Shown here piece by piece: positions 46,743-56,082 of a stretch of DNA of 64,000 nucleotides. The notes under the pieces were generated by a model. That model saw only the letters and a program-made list of their open reading frames with translations. It made no database searches and was not told the origin of the DNA. Each line of letters opens with the position of its first letter. The stretch's first letter is position 1. Source of the DNA: Nostoc commune NIES-4072 (GTDB lineage Bacteria; Cyanobacteriota; Cyanobacteriia; Cyanobacteriales; Nostocaceae); contig NZ_BDUD01000002.1 of the NCBI RefSeq assembly GCF_003113895.1, positions 434,001 to 498,000 on the forward strand, read 5' to 3'. Made by a program: the position numbers and the translations under genes.

Positions 46743-47533
46743 CGTATAATTAAATCCTGTTGTCCTTCTTGTCTCCCTTCTTGTTTTCCTTCTTCTTTCC
46801 CTTCTTGTCTCCCTTCTTGTTTCCCTTCAAGTTTTGCTCTTTCACGGTCTTGCTGATAAAGTGGTTCTAATCGCATAATTAACTCCCTATCATCTGATTC
46901 TAAATTTTGATTGATTCTCAAATTCTCGCGCAAGTTATAAACTAACTCTAGCGTCGCTTGCTTGTATGGATGATTCAATGGTAACGCTGATAATTCCACA
47001 ATCGCCTGTGACTGCACACTTCCCCTGCCAAGAATTCTCAACCACAAGGTTTCCGGTGTTTGTGGTAGTTGGTGAATAGCTACAATTGCTGTCCGTAGAG
47101 CATCACCTAAAAAGTATACTCCTGGTAACCACCCCGATTTCTGATTAACGTTAAAGCTTGATAGTAATGCTGGGGATGCAGTTGGACTAAGAACCCATAG
47201 TTTCGGAATATCTGATTCTTGGAGTCTGGTTTTATTCGCTTTAGCGTCTCGCCGCAAGAGAGCTTTTACTTCTAATAATTTTTGAATACAATCACAAATT
47301 TCATCACTAGAAGCTGCATTGCGAAATGGTTCTAATATTGCTGGAAACTCTGTAAATCTTCCAAGTAACCCTAACAGTTCTAAATTAGAGTTCTGCTGTA
47401 CTGAAGGAGTAAATAACACATCAATTTCTTTGATCTCTCCTGAGATTTTTGATGATGACTTTACTTCCCCATAAGGTTTTAACAGTTCTTCAAGATAGTC
47501 TTTGGCAAATTCGTCATGTACAAATCGAGTCAT
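46586..47533 (-). CDS. DUF4351 / PD-(D/E)XK-like (Rpn-type) protein
   Basis: 315 residues. The N-terminus has the nuclease-like pattern (KDYLEELLKPYG, then GEIKEIDVLF). A charged repeat follows (GKQEGRQEGKEEGKQEGRQE; about 238-260). The C-terminus begins the DUF4351 motif (LIIRQLNRGLGEI, then IERVRGLSIEQLWDM) but diverges afterwards (ESDVVSVTGVVVL...). The last 25 residues are probably not original: two gene ends collide here. Confidence 0.65.
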   Translation of the reverse strand: MTRFVHDEFAKDYLEELLKPYGEVKSSSKISGEIKEIDVLFTPSVQQNSNLELLGLLGRFTEFPAILEPFRNAASSDEICDCIQKLLEVKALLRRDAKANKTRLQESDIPKLWVLSPTASPALLSSFNVNQKSGWLPGVYFLGDALRTAIVAIHQLPQTPETLWLRILGRGSVQSQAIVELSALPLNHPYKQATLELVYNLRENLRINQNLESDDRELIMRLEPLYQQDRERAKLEGKQEGRQEGKEEGKQEGRQEGQQDLIIRQLNRGLGEIDASLIERVRGLSIEQLWDMESDVVSVTGVVVLILLLTDTNSL

Positions 47534-47589
47534 TCAATTTGGTTTATTTGAAATTGGTTTGAAGTGATTAATAATATTTTATCTGTAGA

Positions 47590-48005
47590 AGTTATTGCTT
47601 AGTGGGAATGGGGGCTGGCTGCCCATCACCCGCAAGGGCTGCGGTTTTCTCCAGGGATTCCCTCAATCGCTTGGCTGCGTAGATGGACATATCTCGCGGT
47701 ACATTAATGCGATCACGCAAATATCGGAGAGCGACATCAGAATGACACACACGATATTCCCCAAACATTTAACAAGGCTGTGCAAGCGGGGAAAGGGCTG
47801 AAGCTGAAAATGCAGCAAGGGCTAGAGGGCGCTGGCTCGCTCTACACTGAGCTTGTTTCAAAAGTTGGTGATGCTCTCTCTATTGGCGTAGCTGATGGTG
47901 AGCCAATATAGAACGCATACCTGGGGCAGTGGCAGGTATGGGTTAACTTTGCCCACGGGTGCAAGTCTGTGGTGTGCGATTGGCTAGTGGGGGTGTAGAT
48001 CGATA
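47590..48005 (+). pseudogene. Gene remnants of unknown origin
   Basis: Several short open stretches look like protein but do not join: about 47704-47911 (ending GDALSIGVADGEPI and a stop) and about 47912-47998 (AYLGQWQVWVNFAHG...). Neither has a proper start. Nothing intact here. Confidence 0.35.
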
Positions 48006-48030
48006 AAGCTTTGGTAAAGAGTTGAATAAT

Positions 48031-48375
48031 TCATGCTTCAGATTTCGTCTCACTAACTTTTTTAGAGACAGCAATTGCACCAACTCCAAACAATAGACCT
48101 AGTAGGGAAGTAGGTTCTGGTACTGATGTAGATGAAGAACTCAAGGTAATATTGGCAGCAGAATCTTGATAGATGTATGTTCCTGCCCGTCCGACTTCAC
48201 CCGTCAAGCTAATTTCAGAGCTTGAAGTTCTTTCTAGGGTATATCTTGGAGCATCAAAAGCAATGCCAAAATCAACTACTAAATTCCAATTCGACCCAGA
48301 ATCAAGCTCAAAATCGACATCTGGGGTTAACCCCTGCAAAAAACAGTTTGCACCTCCTGAATGACTCCTAAACAT
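48031..48375 (-). pseudogene. PEP-CTERM protein, 5'-truncated
   Basis: 114 codons. The C-terminus has the PEP-CTERM sorting signal: VPEPTSLLGLLFGVGAIAV followed by a basic tail. The region before is a beta-rich extracellular domain. No signal peptide is present and the first residues are not a sensible N-terminus. PEP-CTERM proteins are exported and sorted by exosortase; this copy probably is not. Confidence 0.65.
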
Positions 48376-48414
48376 TAGAGTTACTTTTTACCAGTTTGAG
48401 TAAGGTTGGGCGAA

Positions 48415-48448
48415 TGAGCGCACTGTTTCACTCACTTTCGTGCGCTCA
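48415..48448. repeat. Inverted repeat upstream of the PEP-CTERM remnant
   Basis: TGAGCGCAC and GTGCGCTCA, perfect 9-bp arms, with a 16-base loop containing CACTCACTTTC. Could be a hairpin terminator of the gene at 48471-48719 or part of a dispersed repeat. Confidence 0.4.
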
Positions 48449-48470
48449 CTCAAAACCTTGAGACAACAAA

Positions 48471-48719
48471 TCATCCGGCTATGTCTTTACCACTTTTGTA
48501 AGTCATAGCTCTGGGTTTTCTCTTCTGTATAGGCACTACTGATTTCTTGGGAGGTTGAGGAGGACGACATATTTCACAGTAAAGCGGTCGCACACCAAAG
48601 GTTTCTCGTTGTGTGGGTTGTTCGCACTGCTTACATACAAAGTTAAAAACGCGGGTGTGAATTTCCCGCTTATGCGCTCTGACGGTGTACTCTCGAACAT
48701 CGATTGTTTTGCTGGGCAT
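48471..48719 (-). CDS. Small zinc-ribbon protein
   Basis: 82 residues with CKQC and CEIC pairs (about 29-52), a zinc-ribbon layout, and a basic proline-rich C-terminus. Likely nucleic-acid binding. Followed downstream by the hairpin at 48415-48448. Confidence 0.5.
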
Positions 48720-48834
48720 TGACTACCTTTTTGGTCTTACTTCTTCAATATAGTTTTTCATATTAGTTCTGCAAGATCCGTGCGTCATCTGACTAAAGTA
48801 ATTCTACTTAATCAAATAAATACTCTTGCACTAC

Positions 48835-49795
48835 TTAATCAAATAAATACTCTTGCATGTCATTTTGATGATGGCGGAGAATACTTATAGCTTTGACCTG
48901 GATTTGACGAATCCGCTCTCGGCTGAGGTTTAGCTGTTGGCCAATCTGAGCGAGATTGAAATGCCGATCGTTCTCTAACCCAAAGCTTAAAGTCAACACT
49001 TGGCGCTGTATAGGTGTCAATGGTTCTAGGAATTTAGCCACGTCTTGGGATAGAAGTTCTTGGGTAAGCAGTTTTTCTGGTGAAGCGCCAACGTCTGCTA
49101 AAATTTCGCCCAATTCTGTCTCTTTTTCATCTCCGACTTGTTTATTTAAAGAGATGGCTGTACGAGAGGCGGCGAGATATTCTCGAAGCTTATCTGTACT
49201 GAGGTTTAATGATTTTGCTATTTCTTCAGCAGTGGCATGACGACCGAGTTTTTGAAAGCTTTCTCGCTGTACTTGTCTTTTTTTTGGTAAGTATTTCAGT
49301 GAGATGAACAGGCAATCTAATAGTGCGCGATTGTTCTGCGATAGCTCTGGTTATAGCTTGACTAATCCACCAGTAGGCGTAGGTTGATAGCCTATAACCT
49401 CGGTTGGGATCAAACTTTTCTATACCTTTTTGTAAACCGATCGCTCCTTCTTGGATCAAATCTAGAAATTCCAAATTGCGGTTCTGGTATTTCTTGGCAA
49501 CAGATACTACCAGCCGCAGGTTAGCTGTCACCATTTTTTGTTTAGCTTTTTGACCAAGGTATAGTGCTGCTCGGATTTGTGCTTCGGTTTTTTCAACAGC
49601 GTTGGCTAATTCTCTTAAAGTTGGTTCGCGGTCTAGCTGTTGAGTGAGTTCATTTTTAGATTGCTCAATGGCAATCATTTCTTGTACCTGTCTACCATAA
49701 GCGATTTCTTCCTCTGGCTTTAATAAAGGATACTGACCAATTTCCTGCAAATAGATGCGAACCATATCTGAACTGAGGCTGGACATACAACTCAA
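48835..49795 (-). pseudogene. Group 2 sigma-70 factor with frameshift in an A8 tract
   Basis: The first ORF (49226-49795) covers regions 1.2 and 2 ([54 protein letters not shown]). The second frame covers regions 3 and 4 ([15 protein letters not shown], then FLEPLTPIQRQVLTLSFGLE and LNLSRERIRQIQVKAI). The frames switch at eight A residues (T8 at 49278-49285 on the plus strand); with seven A the product reads [11 protein letters not shown] and is full length. It would direct RNA polymerase to alternative promoters. Natural mutation, slippage or sequence error are all possible. Confidence 0.8.
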
Positions 49796-49877
49796 TGCTT
49801 TTTTTAACCAGGGGATTTAAAAGTATAAATCAAATAGCTCATTAAAATTTTCTATTTTTAATAGTCAAAATTCATCA

Positions 49878-50662
49878 CTAATGCAGTCCTGGATGAAGTA
49901 ACCTCTGCTTCAACCTTGTGTAACGCTGTTGGTCGTCAGTAGAGCGCACCGCCAGAGATATCGCTTTTTTTGCGCCAACTACGATCGCTAACTTCTTGGC
50001 ACGGGTTAGCCCGGTGTAAAATAGGTTCCGGGTCAACATCATATAATGCTGCATATAAATTGGCAGAATTACCACCGGATACTCTGAACCCTGGCTTTTA
50101 TGAATAGTCACACACCACGCCAGGGCAATTTCATTGAGGTCAGCGTAATCATAAACAACAGTCCGCTCACCATATTGGACTGTAACTTCTTGCTCGACAG
50201 TATCAATGTTTTGGATGATTCCTAAATCGCCGTTAAAGACTTCGCGGTTGTAGTCGTTGGTTAGTTGAATGATCCTATCGCCCTCGCGTAACAAATTCCC
50301 ACCTCTGTTAATCTCCACCTTGTTGGGGCTGGGTGGATTAATCAACTGCTGCAACACGGTATTAAGATTGCGAGTACCCACAACTCCCCGTGTCATCGGG
50401 CAAAGCACTTGGACATCAGTGGCCCGATTGTAACCTAAGCCAGGGAGCAAGTCTGTAATCAACTCGCAGATTGCTTGCACTCCATGTTCAGGCTGATGAC
50501 CTCCACCATGCCACAGACAATCAGACACAGGATTATCAGAAATTGGCTCGATTGTCGGATAAATTCCTCGATTAATTTGGTGAGCAGCAGAGATGATTGC
50601 GCTCTGTTGAGCTTGGCGAAATACCTGGGTCAACCGCACCACGGGAACTCGCCCAGAATTGA
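49878..50662 (-). pseudogene. RecD2-like helicase, C-terminal fragment
   Basis: About 260 native codons. RecD/SF1B motifs: VVRLTQVFRQAQ, QVLCPMTRG, GDRIIQLTNDYNREVFNGDL, ALAWCVTIHKSQGSEYP and LFYTGLTRAKK. The ATP-binding N-terminal half (Walker A) is gone. The breakpoint at about 50662 abuts another gene fragment on the opposite strand. Confidence 0.75.
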
Positions 50663-50847
50663 TCAACAGTACTACTACTGCTGAACAGTATGAAGCTACA
50701 GCACTCACCAGTTACACCTGGCAAGTCAAGTACGCGAATAACCTAACAAGTCAACCACAGCCACGTATTGAAATCTTTGCGAATACTTCAGTGTTGAATC
50801 AGAATGGATTGAAACCGCCAGGAGCAGTTGTTGGCCCAGATGACCTA
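50663..50847 (+). pseudogene. Fragment of an unidentified gene
   Basis: Open from the RecD2 breakpoint: STTTAEQYEATALTSYTWQ... to ...PGAVVGPDDL. It looks coding (possibly exported beta-rich protein) but has no start and is interrupted by the heptamer element. A C-terminal fragment follows at 51042. Confidence 0.35.
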
Positions 50848-51041
50848 ACAATTCGCAATTCGCAATTCGCAATTCGCAATTCGCAATTAATAATACCCTA
50901 CGCATAAATGTGCTTGCTCTGAATATTGATACTACGTGTTCTTTTCTTTTCATAATTGAAATTAGTTGCTCTGTACCCCAACGCCTCAATTATCAATTAC
51001 GCCGTAATTGCGAACTGCGAATTGCGAATTGCGAATTGGAA
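50848..51041. repeat. Heptamer-repeat element with inverted ends
   Basis: Left end: about five tandem CGCAATT units (50850-50887). Right end: the inverted units GCGAATT (51008-51038). ATGACCTA occurs directly on both sides (50840-50847 and 51042-51049), as would a target duplication. The centre of about 115 bp is unremarkable. Confidence 0.6.
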
Positions 51042-51197
51042 ATGACCTATGGAGTAGGTAATACTCAGAACACGCTACCTACTAATTATGATGTTTATCG
51101 GCAAGTAGTAAAAGCTTACCCCCAAAGAACTCCTTTGGAATTGACTCTGGGTGTGAATGATAATTCAGTAGAGAAAGCTGAACCTGTAAGCAAGTAG
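51042..51197 (+). pseudogene. C-terminal gene fragment beyond the heptamer element
   Basis: MTYGVGNTQNTLPTNYDVYR... to ...EKAEPVSK then TAG. Protein-like composition. It may belong with the fragment at 50663-50847, but the simple removal of the element does not restore one frame. Confidence 0.35.
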
Positions 51198-51614
51198 TAA
51201 CGCACTCGTTACATAGTCAGCAAGAAGTTAAAGATCAAAACTGAATTGCTTTTCAACAAAAAATTGATAGTAAAGTATAAATCAAAGGGTCAATAATGAT
51301 CTAATTTAATTTCTGGTGCGTTGATAAAAAAGATTTCAAAAATTCTTATTGGGGGCTACAGGGGGGCTATATATACCCCAACAATAGCTTAGGACTTTGG
51401 GGACATTTTGACACCTATATAGGATATACATAGGTGGTAAGTAGGGTATTTTTGACTAGCTCATATTTTGTACCCCACTTAGCCCCTAAGGGGTTATGAT
51501 AAACTCTTGAGATTAGGAAAAAAAGGGGAAGTTATTTTATTCTTCTTTCTCTTGCCCTTGCAGATCACTTGAACAGATAATTTTCACTTTCTTAAAGTTT
51601 ATTACTTGGAGCAG
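51198..51614. promoter_or_regulatory. Region upstream of parM, candidate centromere and promoter
   Basis: About 410 bases with short GC runs in an AT-rich background: GGGGGCTACAGGGGGGC, TACCCCAACAATAGC, an ACCTATATAGG/CATAGGT near-palindrome at about 51412-51433, and CCCCTAAGGGG at 51484-51494. In ParM/ParR systems the centromere usually lies just upstream of parM. No regular iterons are obvious. Confidence 0.35.
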
Positions 51615-52574
51615 ATGTCAAACATTCACACGTTGCAAAAAATTTTTCCTGCGGGTTTCGATAACGGTTACGGAAGCCTTAAACTTTTAGTCGATGGCTT
51701 TAAAGTAGTTCGTGTCCCCAGCTATATAACTAATGCCGAGATGGAAGATGTTCCAGGACGTGTAGTTTTCAACGGTACTGCTTACACTGTTGGAGAATCA
51801 GCCTTCCGCACAGGACATTATTTTGACCGCAACACCGATAATAATGAAAATAAAGTCAACAAGGCATTATTGACTTTATTGGGTGCATTGGCACATCTAC
51901 CACACCGTAAGGCTTGGCACTTAAAATTAGTCGTCAGTTTACATGATGTCGGTCTGGCTGAAGAATTACAAAAAGTACTCAATGGAGAATATCAGCCGAT
52001 ACTTGCTGGCAAGCAATCAGACGTGAAAGTAGAAGTCATCAAAGTTGTACTAGAGGGGATGGGTGCATTATTTGGGCATCCACTACCGAAAAAGTTAACC
52101 ATTTTAGACTTTGGTAATGGTACGACTCTGTATTCTCGTTACAACCAAGGGAAACGAGAAGTTCACACTGCTTACCCCATCGGTGTAGAAGTTCTCATCG
52201 ATGATATCTCCCAAAAAATGAAACATTTAAATGGGGGGAAAATCGGGGATGCCTCCAAGATCCGATTTTGTTTGGAAATGGGGCATACCCGATACAGCCG
52301 TGACATCGATATCAAAGATGTATACAGTGCTTCTTTAAAAGATTGGTATGAAAAATACTTAAAAAAAGTGGTGAATCTCACATTGGATGCCAAACACCAA
52401 GGCGATGAAATCTGGGCGATTGGTGGAGGCTGTCTCTTACCAGGATTTAAGAAGCTGTTGGAGAAAAACGGCTTCCAAATCCTGGACAATCCGGTAGAAG
52501 CCAATGTCTCTGGGCTTTTAGAGATGGCAAAAACTATTTTTGCCAAGAACCCAACTACTACATCTCTTAAGTGA
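51615..52574 (+). CDS. parM: ParM/StbA-like actin-type plasmid segregation ATPase
   Basis: About 319 residues from the ATG at 51615 with TTGGAG upstream. Actin-fold signatures: FPAGFDNGYGSLKLLVDG (phosphate 1), LTILDFGNGTTLYSRY (phosphate 2) and EIWAIGGGCLLPGFKKLL (adenosine motif). These proteins form filaments that push plasmid copies apart. The following gene overlaps and resembles ParR. The symbol is used in the family sense. Confidence 0.8.
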   Translation: MSNIHTLQKIFPAGFDNGYGSLKLLVDGFKVVRVPSYITNAEMEDVPGRVVFNGTAYTVGESAFRTGHYFDRNTDNNENKVNKALLTLLGALAHLPHRKAWHLKLVVSLHDVGLAEELQKVLNGEYQPILAGKQSDVKVEVIKVVLEGMGALFGHPLPKKLTILDFGNGTTLYSRYNQGKREVHTAYPIGVEVLIDDISQKMKHLNGGKIGDASKIRFCLEMGHTRYSRDIDIKDVYSASLKDWYEKYLKKVVNLTLDAKHQGDEIWAIGGGCLLPGFKKLLEKNGFQILDNPVEANVSGLLEMAKTIFAKNPTTTSLK

Positions 52575-52873
52575 TCGCAATGGCAGATAAACAAGACTTA
52601 GCACCGGAAAAAGTTCGGATCAAAGATAGCTATCGGAAGCGGATATTTGCCGAATCACAGCAACTAGACAAGAGTTACCTGGAGACGCTCTACTTTATCG
52701 TCGATTGCTATTTTGCTTTTAGGAAGGGTGCATTTCCCACACAACAAGTAGCTTTCACGCCAATTAATAGTGAAGATACCAAACTTCCTTCAATGACTCA
52801 AGAGCCATCTACTATCGAAAACCAAATTCTTGATTCTGATGACCAAACCTTCACTCTTGATTTTGAGTTGTAA
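52571..52873 (+). CDS. ParR-like adaptor
   Basis: 100 residues; a GTG at 52571 overlaps the parM stop (GTGA), with an alternative ATG at 52580. The N-terminal half (KVRIKDSYRKRIFAESQQL...) could form a ribbon-helix-helix DNA-binding domain; the acidic C-terminus would contact ParM. Family call by position, size and charge layout. Confidence 0.6.
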   Translation: MIAMADKQDLAPEKVRIKDSYRKRIFAESQQLDKSYLETLYFIVDCYFAFRKGAFPTQQVAFTPINSEDTKLPSMTQEPSTIENQILDSDDQTFTLDFEL

Positions 52874-53300
52874 GGGAAGTATGGGACTGCTGCCTCTATC
52901 GGCATAAGTCAAGCGATCGCACTATAGCGTTATAGCGTCATCGCTTTCTTTTGCATAAAGAAGATAATTCTAGCACCTCTGTTTGCTAAAGTAATTCTAA
53001 GGCGCGTGAATTTCCAAACAATTCAGAGGCATCTTAAACAATTCGCAATACCTCGACTTCGCTCGGCACAAGTTCGCAATACTTCGACTACGCTCAGTAC
53101 AAGTTCGCAATTCGCAATGGGCTTCGCCCCGCTACGCTAACGCGGACTCGCTAACGCAATTACGTTTTGTAATGGGGATTTAGCGAGAAACGCGGTCTTG
53201 GGCTTTGCCCAAGAGGAGCGATTTCTCAAGACAGTCCCCAACACAAAACAAGCTTCTTCCTTTGGGGATGGGGTCTTAAACCCTTTAATTTACGATAACT
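52874..53300. other. Intergenic region dense in Nostoc repeats
   Basis: No gene. It holds AATACTTCGACTACGCTCAG-type units in two copies (about 53047-53106), CGCAATT heptamers and a GCTACGCTAACGCGGACTCG block, all common dispersed Nostoc sequences. Confidence 0.55.
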
Positions 53301-53780
53301 ATGAGAATACTTCATGGCACCTGGATACCAAACGAAGAAACTGACTTTATTCAGTCAGGATCTTTTTATTTGTGGGTAGAAACTCAATTATCCCAAAAAA
53401 GTCACACCAATAGTCAACAAATTCATCCTGGACATTTGGTTAAATCCGAATTAATCGCCTTTTTAGTACAAGAATTGGGAATTAAAGAAGACAATACTCA
53501 ATTTGGCCAACGCATATCTCCCAAATACTTTGCTTTACCAACGACCAATAATCAGCCCCTACCCTCACCAGAATTAACCAAGTATTTAGAAATTGAGTTG
53601 ACTGATACCTATGAAGAATTCCAATATTGGCAGATTGATTGTTATGAAACAGTAGTATCTACCAAAAATGGCACAGCACTTAATATTATTAAACTACTTA
53701 AAGATATCCATTTTTTAGCAATATATAATGTTGAGAAGTTTCAAATTGGTTCAGATTTATTATTTTGGTATCAGGGTTAG
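53301..53780 (+). pseudogene. SNF2-type helicase, N-terminal fragment
   Basis: About 157 native codons matching the N-terminal domain of cyanobacterial SNF2-like helicases: MRILHGTWIPNEE, SFYLWVETQL, HPGHLVKSELIAFLVQELG, FQYWQIDCYETV and NIIKLLKDIHFLAIYN. It ends at the IS left end (LLFWYQ). The helicase motor domains, normally several hundred residues further on, are absent from the window. Confidence 0.7.
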
Positions 53781-55154
53781 CGCGTCTCAAACCCTATTGA
53801 CAAGCGGACTTACCTATAAGCAATCAAGTTGGAAACAAAGTGGCACTATCCGGGCTAGGGTAAGATTTAATCCATCTAGGTGCAAGGTTCGAGTAATGCC
53901 AGCAGGATTTGAGAACAAGAAAAGCAAAACCAAAGCATCTTTTACACCCAGTGTAAATAGCAAAGACATTACCACTAAGTTTCAGGAATACTTCACACAA
54001 ATAAAAGATCCCAGAGTGGAAAGGACAAGATATCATTTACTCACAGATATCATCACCATAGCGATTTTGGCAGTAATAGCAGGAGCGTCAGGTTGGGAAG
54101 ATATTGAGGAGTATGGAATCAGTAAACAAGAGTGGTTGAAAACGTTTTTGCAACTACCATTCGGAATACCCAGCCCCGATACTTTTAGGAGGGTGTTTGA
54201 AAGAATTAACCCAAAAGAATTTGAGCAATGTTTTCGGCAGTGGGTTCAATCCTTGGTTGAGAAATTGGGAGTAGAAGTAGTAGCCATAGATGGCAAAACT
54301 CATAGAGGCTCTTATGACCGAGAATCAAAACTAAAAGCCTTGCACACAGTGAGTGCCTGGTCGAGTGAACATCGTTTAGTTTTGGGACAAACAAAAGTCA
54401 GTTCTAAATCAAATGAAATCACTGCAATTCCAGCACTATTGGACATATTAGACATCTCTGGCTGCATCATTACCATTGATGCGATGGGTACACAGAAATT
54501 GATTGCCGAGAAAATTATTGCAGCTAATGCGGATTATATTCTGAGTCTGAAAGATAATCATCCAACACTCCATCAACAAGTAAAAAATTGGTTTGAGGCA
54601 GCACAATCCATTGGATTTAAAGATATTGATATCGGTATTAGTCAACGTATTGAAAAAGGACATCACCGCATCGAAAAACGTACAGTTTACACCGTACCTG
54701 TGTCGCAGATTCCTGGACTTTATCAACTAGATTTATGGGGAGGACTAAAAACAATAGTCATGGTAGTACGTTCGATTCAGCATTGGAATAAAACAACACA
54801 CGAAGTACAATTTTACATTACTAGCCTTATTAATGATGCAAACAAGATTGCTAGTGCAATTCGACAGCATTGGGGAATAGAAAATTCTGTTCATTGGACA
54901 TTGGATGTTACCTTCCACGAGGATGAATGCCGAATTCGTTCTTTACACAGTCCACAAAACTTTGCTTTACTACGTCGTATTGCTCTTAATGCATTAGAGC
55001 GAGAATCGTCTTTTCGTCGCAGTATTCGCCAAAAATCACGACGGGCAGCTATGAACGATCACTATATGCTTTCTGTGTTAGCTGCGGCTCTCTCAAACTC
55101 AGTACCTCTGCCATAAATCCCCCTGTCAATAGGGTTTGAGACGCGCTAACCCTG
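53772..55154 (+). mobile_element. ISAs1-family insertion sequence, copy 1
   Basis: 1383 bp with perfect terminal inverted repeats of about 31 bp beginning CAGGGTTAGCGCGTCTCAAA. One transposase gene. No clear target duplication (flanks …TTTTGGTAT and GTACTTTAA…). The second copy at 61474-62856 has the same length and is inverted. Confidence 0.9.
53896..55116 (+). CDS. ISAs1-family transposase
   Basis: 406 residues from the ATG at 53896. N-terminal DDE-associated domain (FQEYFTQIKDPRVERTRYH), catalytic region with VVAIDGKTHRGSYDR (first D), CIITIDAMGTQKLIAEKI (second D) and a C-terminal HWGIENSVHWTLDVTFHEDE (E). Intact, and apparently identical to copy 2, so transposition was recent. Confidence 0.92.
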   Translation: MPAGFENKKSKTKASFTPSVNSKDITTKFQEYFTQIKDPRVERTRYHLLTDIITIAILAVIAGASGWEDIEEYGISKQEWLKTFLQLPFGIPSPDTFRRVFERINPKEFEQCFRQWVQSLVEKLGVEVVAIDGKTHRGSYDRESKLKALHTVSAWSSEHRLVLGQTKVSSKSNEITAIPALLDILDISGCIITIDAMGTQKLIAEKIIAANADYILSLKDNHPTLHQQVKNWFEAAQSIGFKDIDIGISQRIEKGHHRIEKRTVYTVPVSQIPGLYQLDLWGGLKTIVMVVRSIQHWNKTTHEVQFYITSLINDANKIASAIRQHWGIENSVHWTLDVTFHEDECRIRSLHSPQNFALLRRIALNALERESSFRRSIRQKSRRAAMNDHYMLSVLAAALSNSVPLP

Positions 55155-55279
55155 GTACTTTAAGAAGAAGTAGTAAAACAGCTTTCTGTAATCTATTTAC
55201 TCTCAAACAAATGCTGGAATTTTTACGTCAAACTATAGACCGCGACTATGGGGTAGTTAATGAAGTGTGTTTGACGTAG
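55155..55279 (+). pseudogene. Transposase C-terminal remnant right of IS copy 1
   Basis: About 35 codons (KTAFCNLFTLKQMLEFLRQT... then TAG) similar to the C-terminus of the transposase remnant at 43020-43664. It shows that the IS landed in, or recombined with, older transposon debris. Confidence 0.5.
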
Positions 55280-55366
55280 GACTGACTTGGGTTGATTCTG
55301 GGAGGTGATTCATAAGTTTCCTTTATGATTTATCAAAACAGCTCAACTTTTTTAGACTCCGAGCAA

Positions 55367-55418
55367 ACTGTATCATACACTACTTTTTTTGACGATCGCA
55401 AAACTTTTCGGTCTACTG
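55367..55418. repeat. 52-bp exact duplicate of part of the second CyRepA1 gene
   Basis: Identical to 43809-43860, near the 5' end of the second CyRepA1 gene, including the T7 run. Divergent transposase C-terminal sequence precedes both copies, so this is a displaced piece of the transposase-CyRepA1 junction. Confidence 0.8.
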
Positions 55419-55530
55419 TCCTTTGCTTGACGGTAACGCTGCTCTAACTCGGTTAATGATAAATGTGGCTCTATACTAATATGTTTTGGCATTGATACGG
55501 TAGATGCTTGCAGCAGAGGGTATATATTGA

Positions 55531-56082
55531 TTTTACTATGGGTGTGCCACCGGACATGATATCATAGGTTTTCCTCGCCGCCCCGATTACCTTCACGCCT
55601 CCCCGGTGTGTGCCAACTTCAGTCAAGCTCACACAGCTAAAGCGGGTAAGGGTATTGAAACGGCTGATGATCTGAGTGCAGCGATCGCTATTGCTGAAGC
55701 CATCCGACAGTTGCAGCCACGGGTGTTTACGCTGGAGAATGTCCTGCGTTATCAGAACAGTCAGAGTTTCAGTATTATCCTGTCAGCCTTGGAACTTGAG
55801 GGGTACTCGGTCGATTACAGCGTGGTCAGCATGGACAAATTCGGATTACTCCAGGCACGTCGGCGGTTAGTTCTGGTTGCCAGTAGGGGGTTTCGCGTTG
55901 CCTTACCTTCGGGTGCTACACCTTGTGGTTGGTATACAGCGATCGCGCATCTCATTAAACAGAAACTATCGATTACAGAAGTTTCTTATCTGGTCGGGTT
56001 TCAAAGCCAAAGCCATTTTGCTAAAGTTTTTCGCAAGCACGTCGGTATTACACCATTAGCTTATCAACGTCAAATTTCGTAA
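55531..56082 (+). pseudogene. C5-DNA methyltransferase fragment fused to AraC-type C-terminus
   Basis: 184 open codons. The first about 135 are cytosine-C5 methyltransferase: HDIIGFPRRPDYLHASPVCA with the PVC-x-x-FS catalytic loop, FTLENVLRY (ENV motif) and GLLQARRRLVLVASR. The last 45 (LSITEVSYLVGFQSQSHFAK...) are the second HTH of an AraC-family regulator. The switch occurs at a GCGATCGC site (about 55940-55947). There is no native start. Chimeric and most likely inactive. Confidence 0.7.

Noticed and set aside
47595..47801. 68-codon plus-strand ORF
   Set aside because: Another frame in the same stretch looks more protein-like, and neither has a start signal; treated as remnants only.
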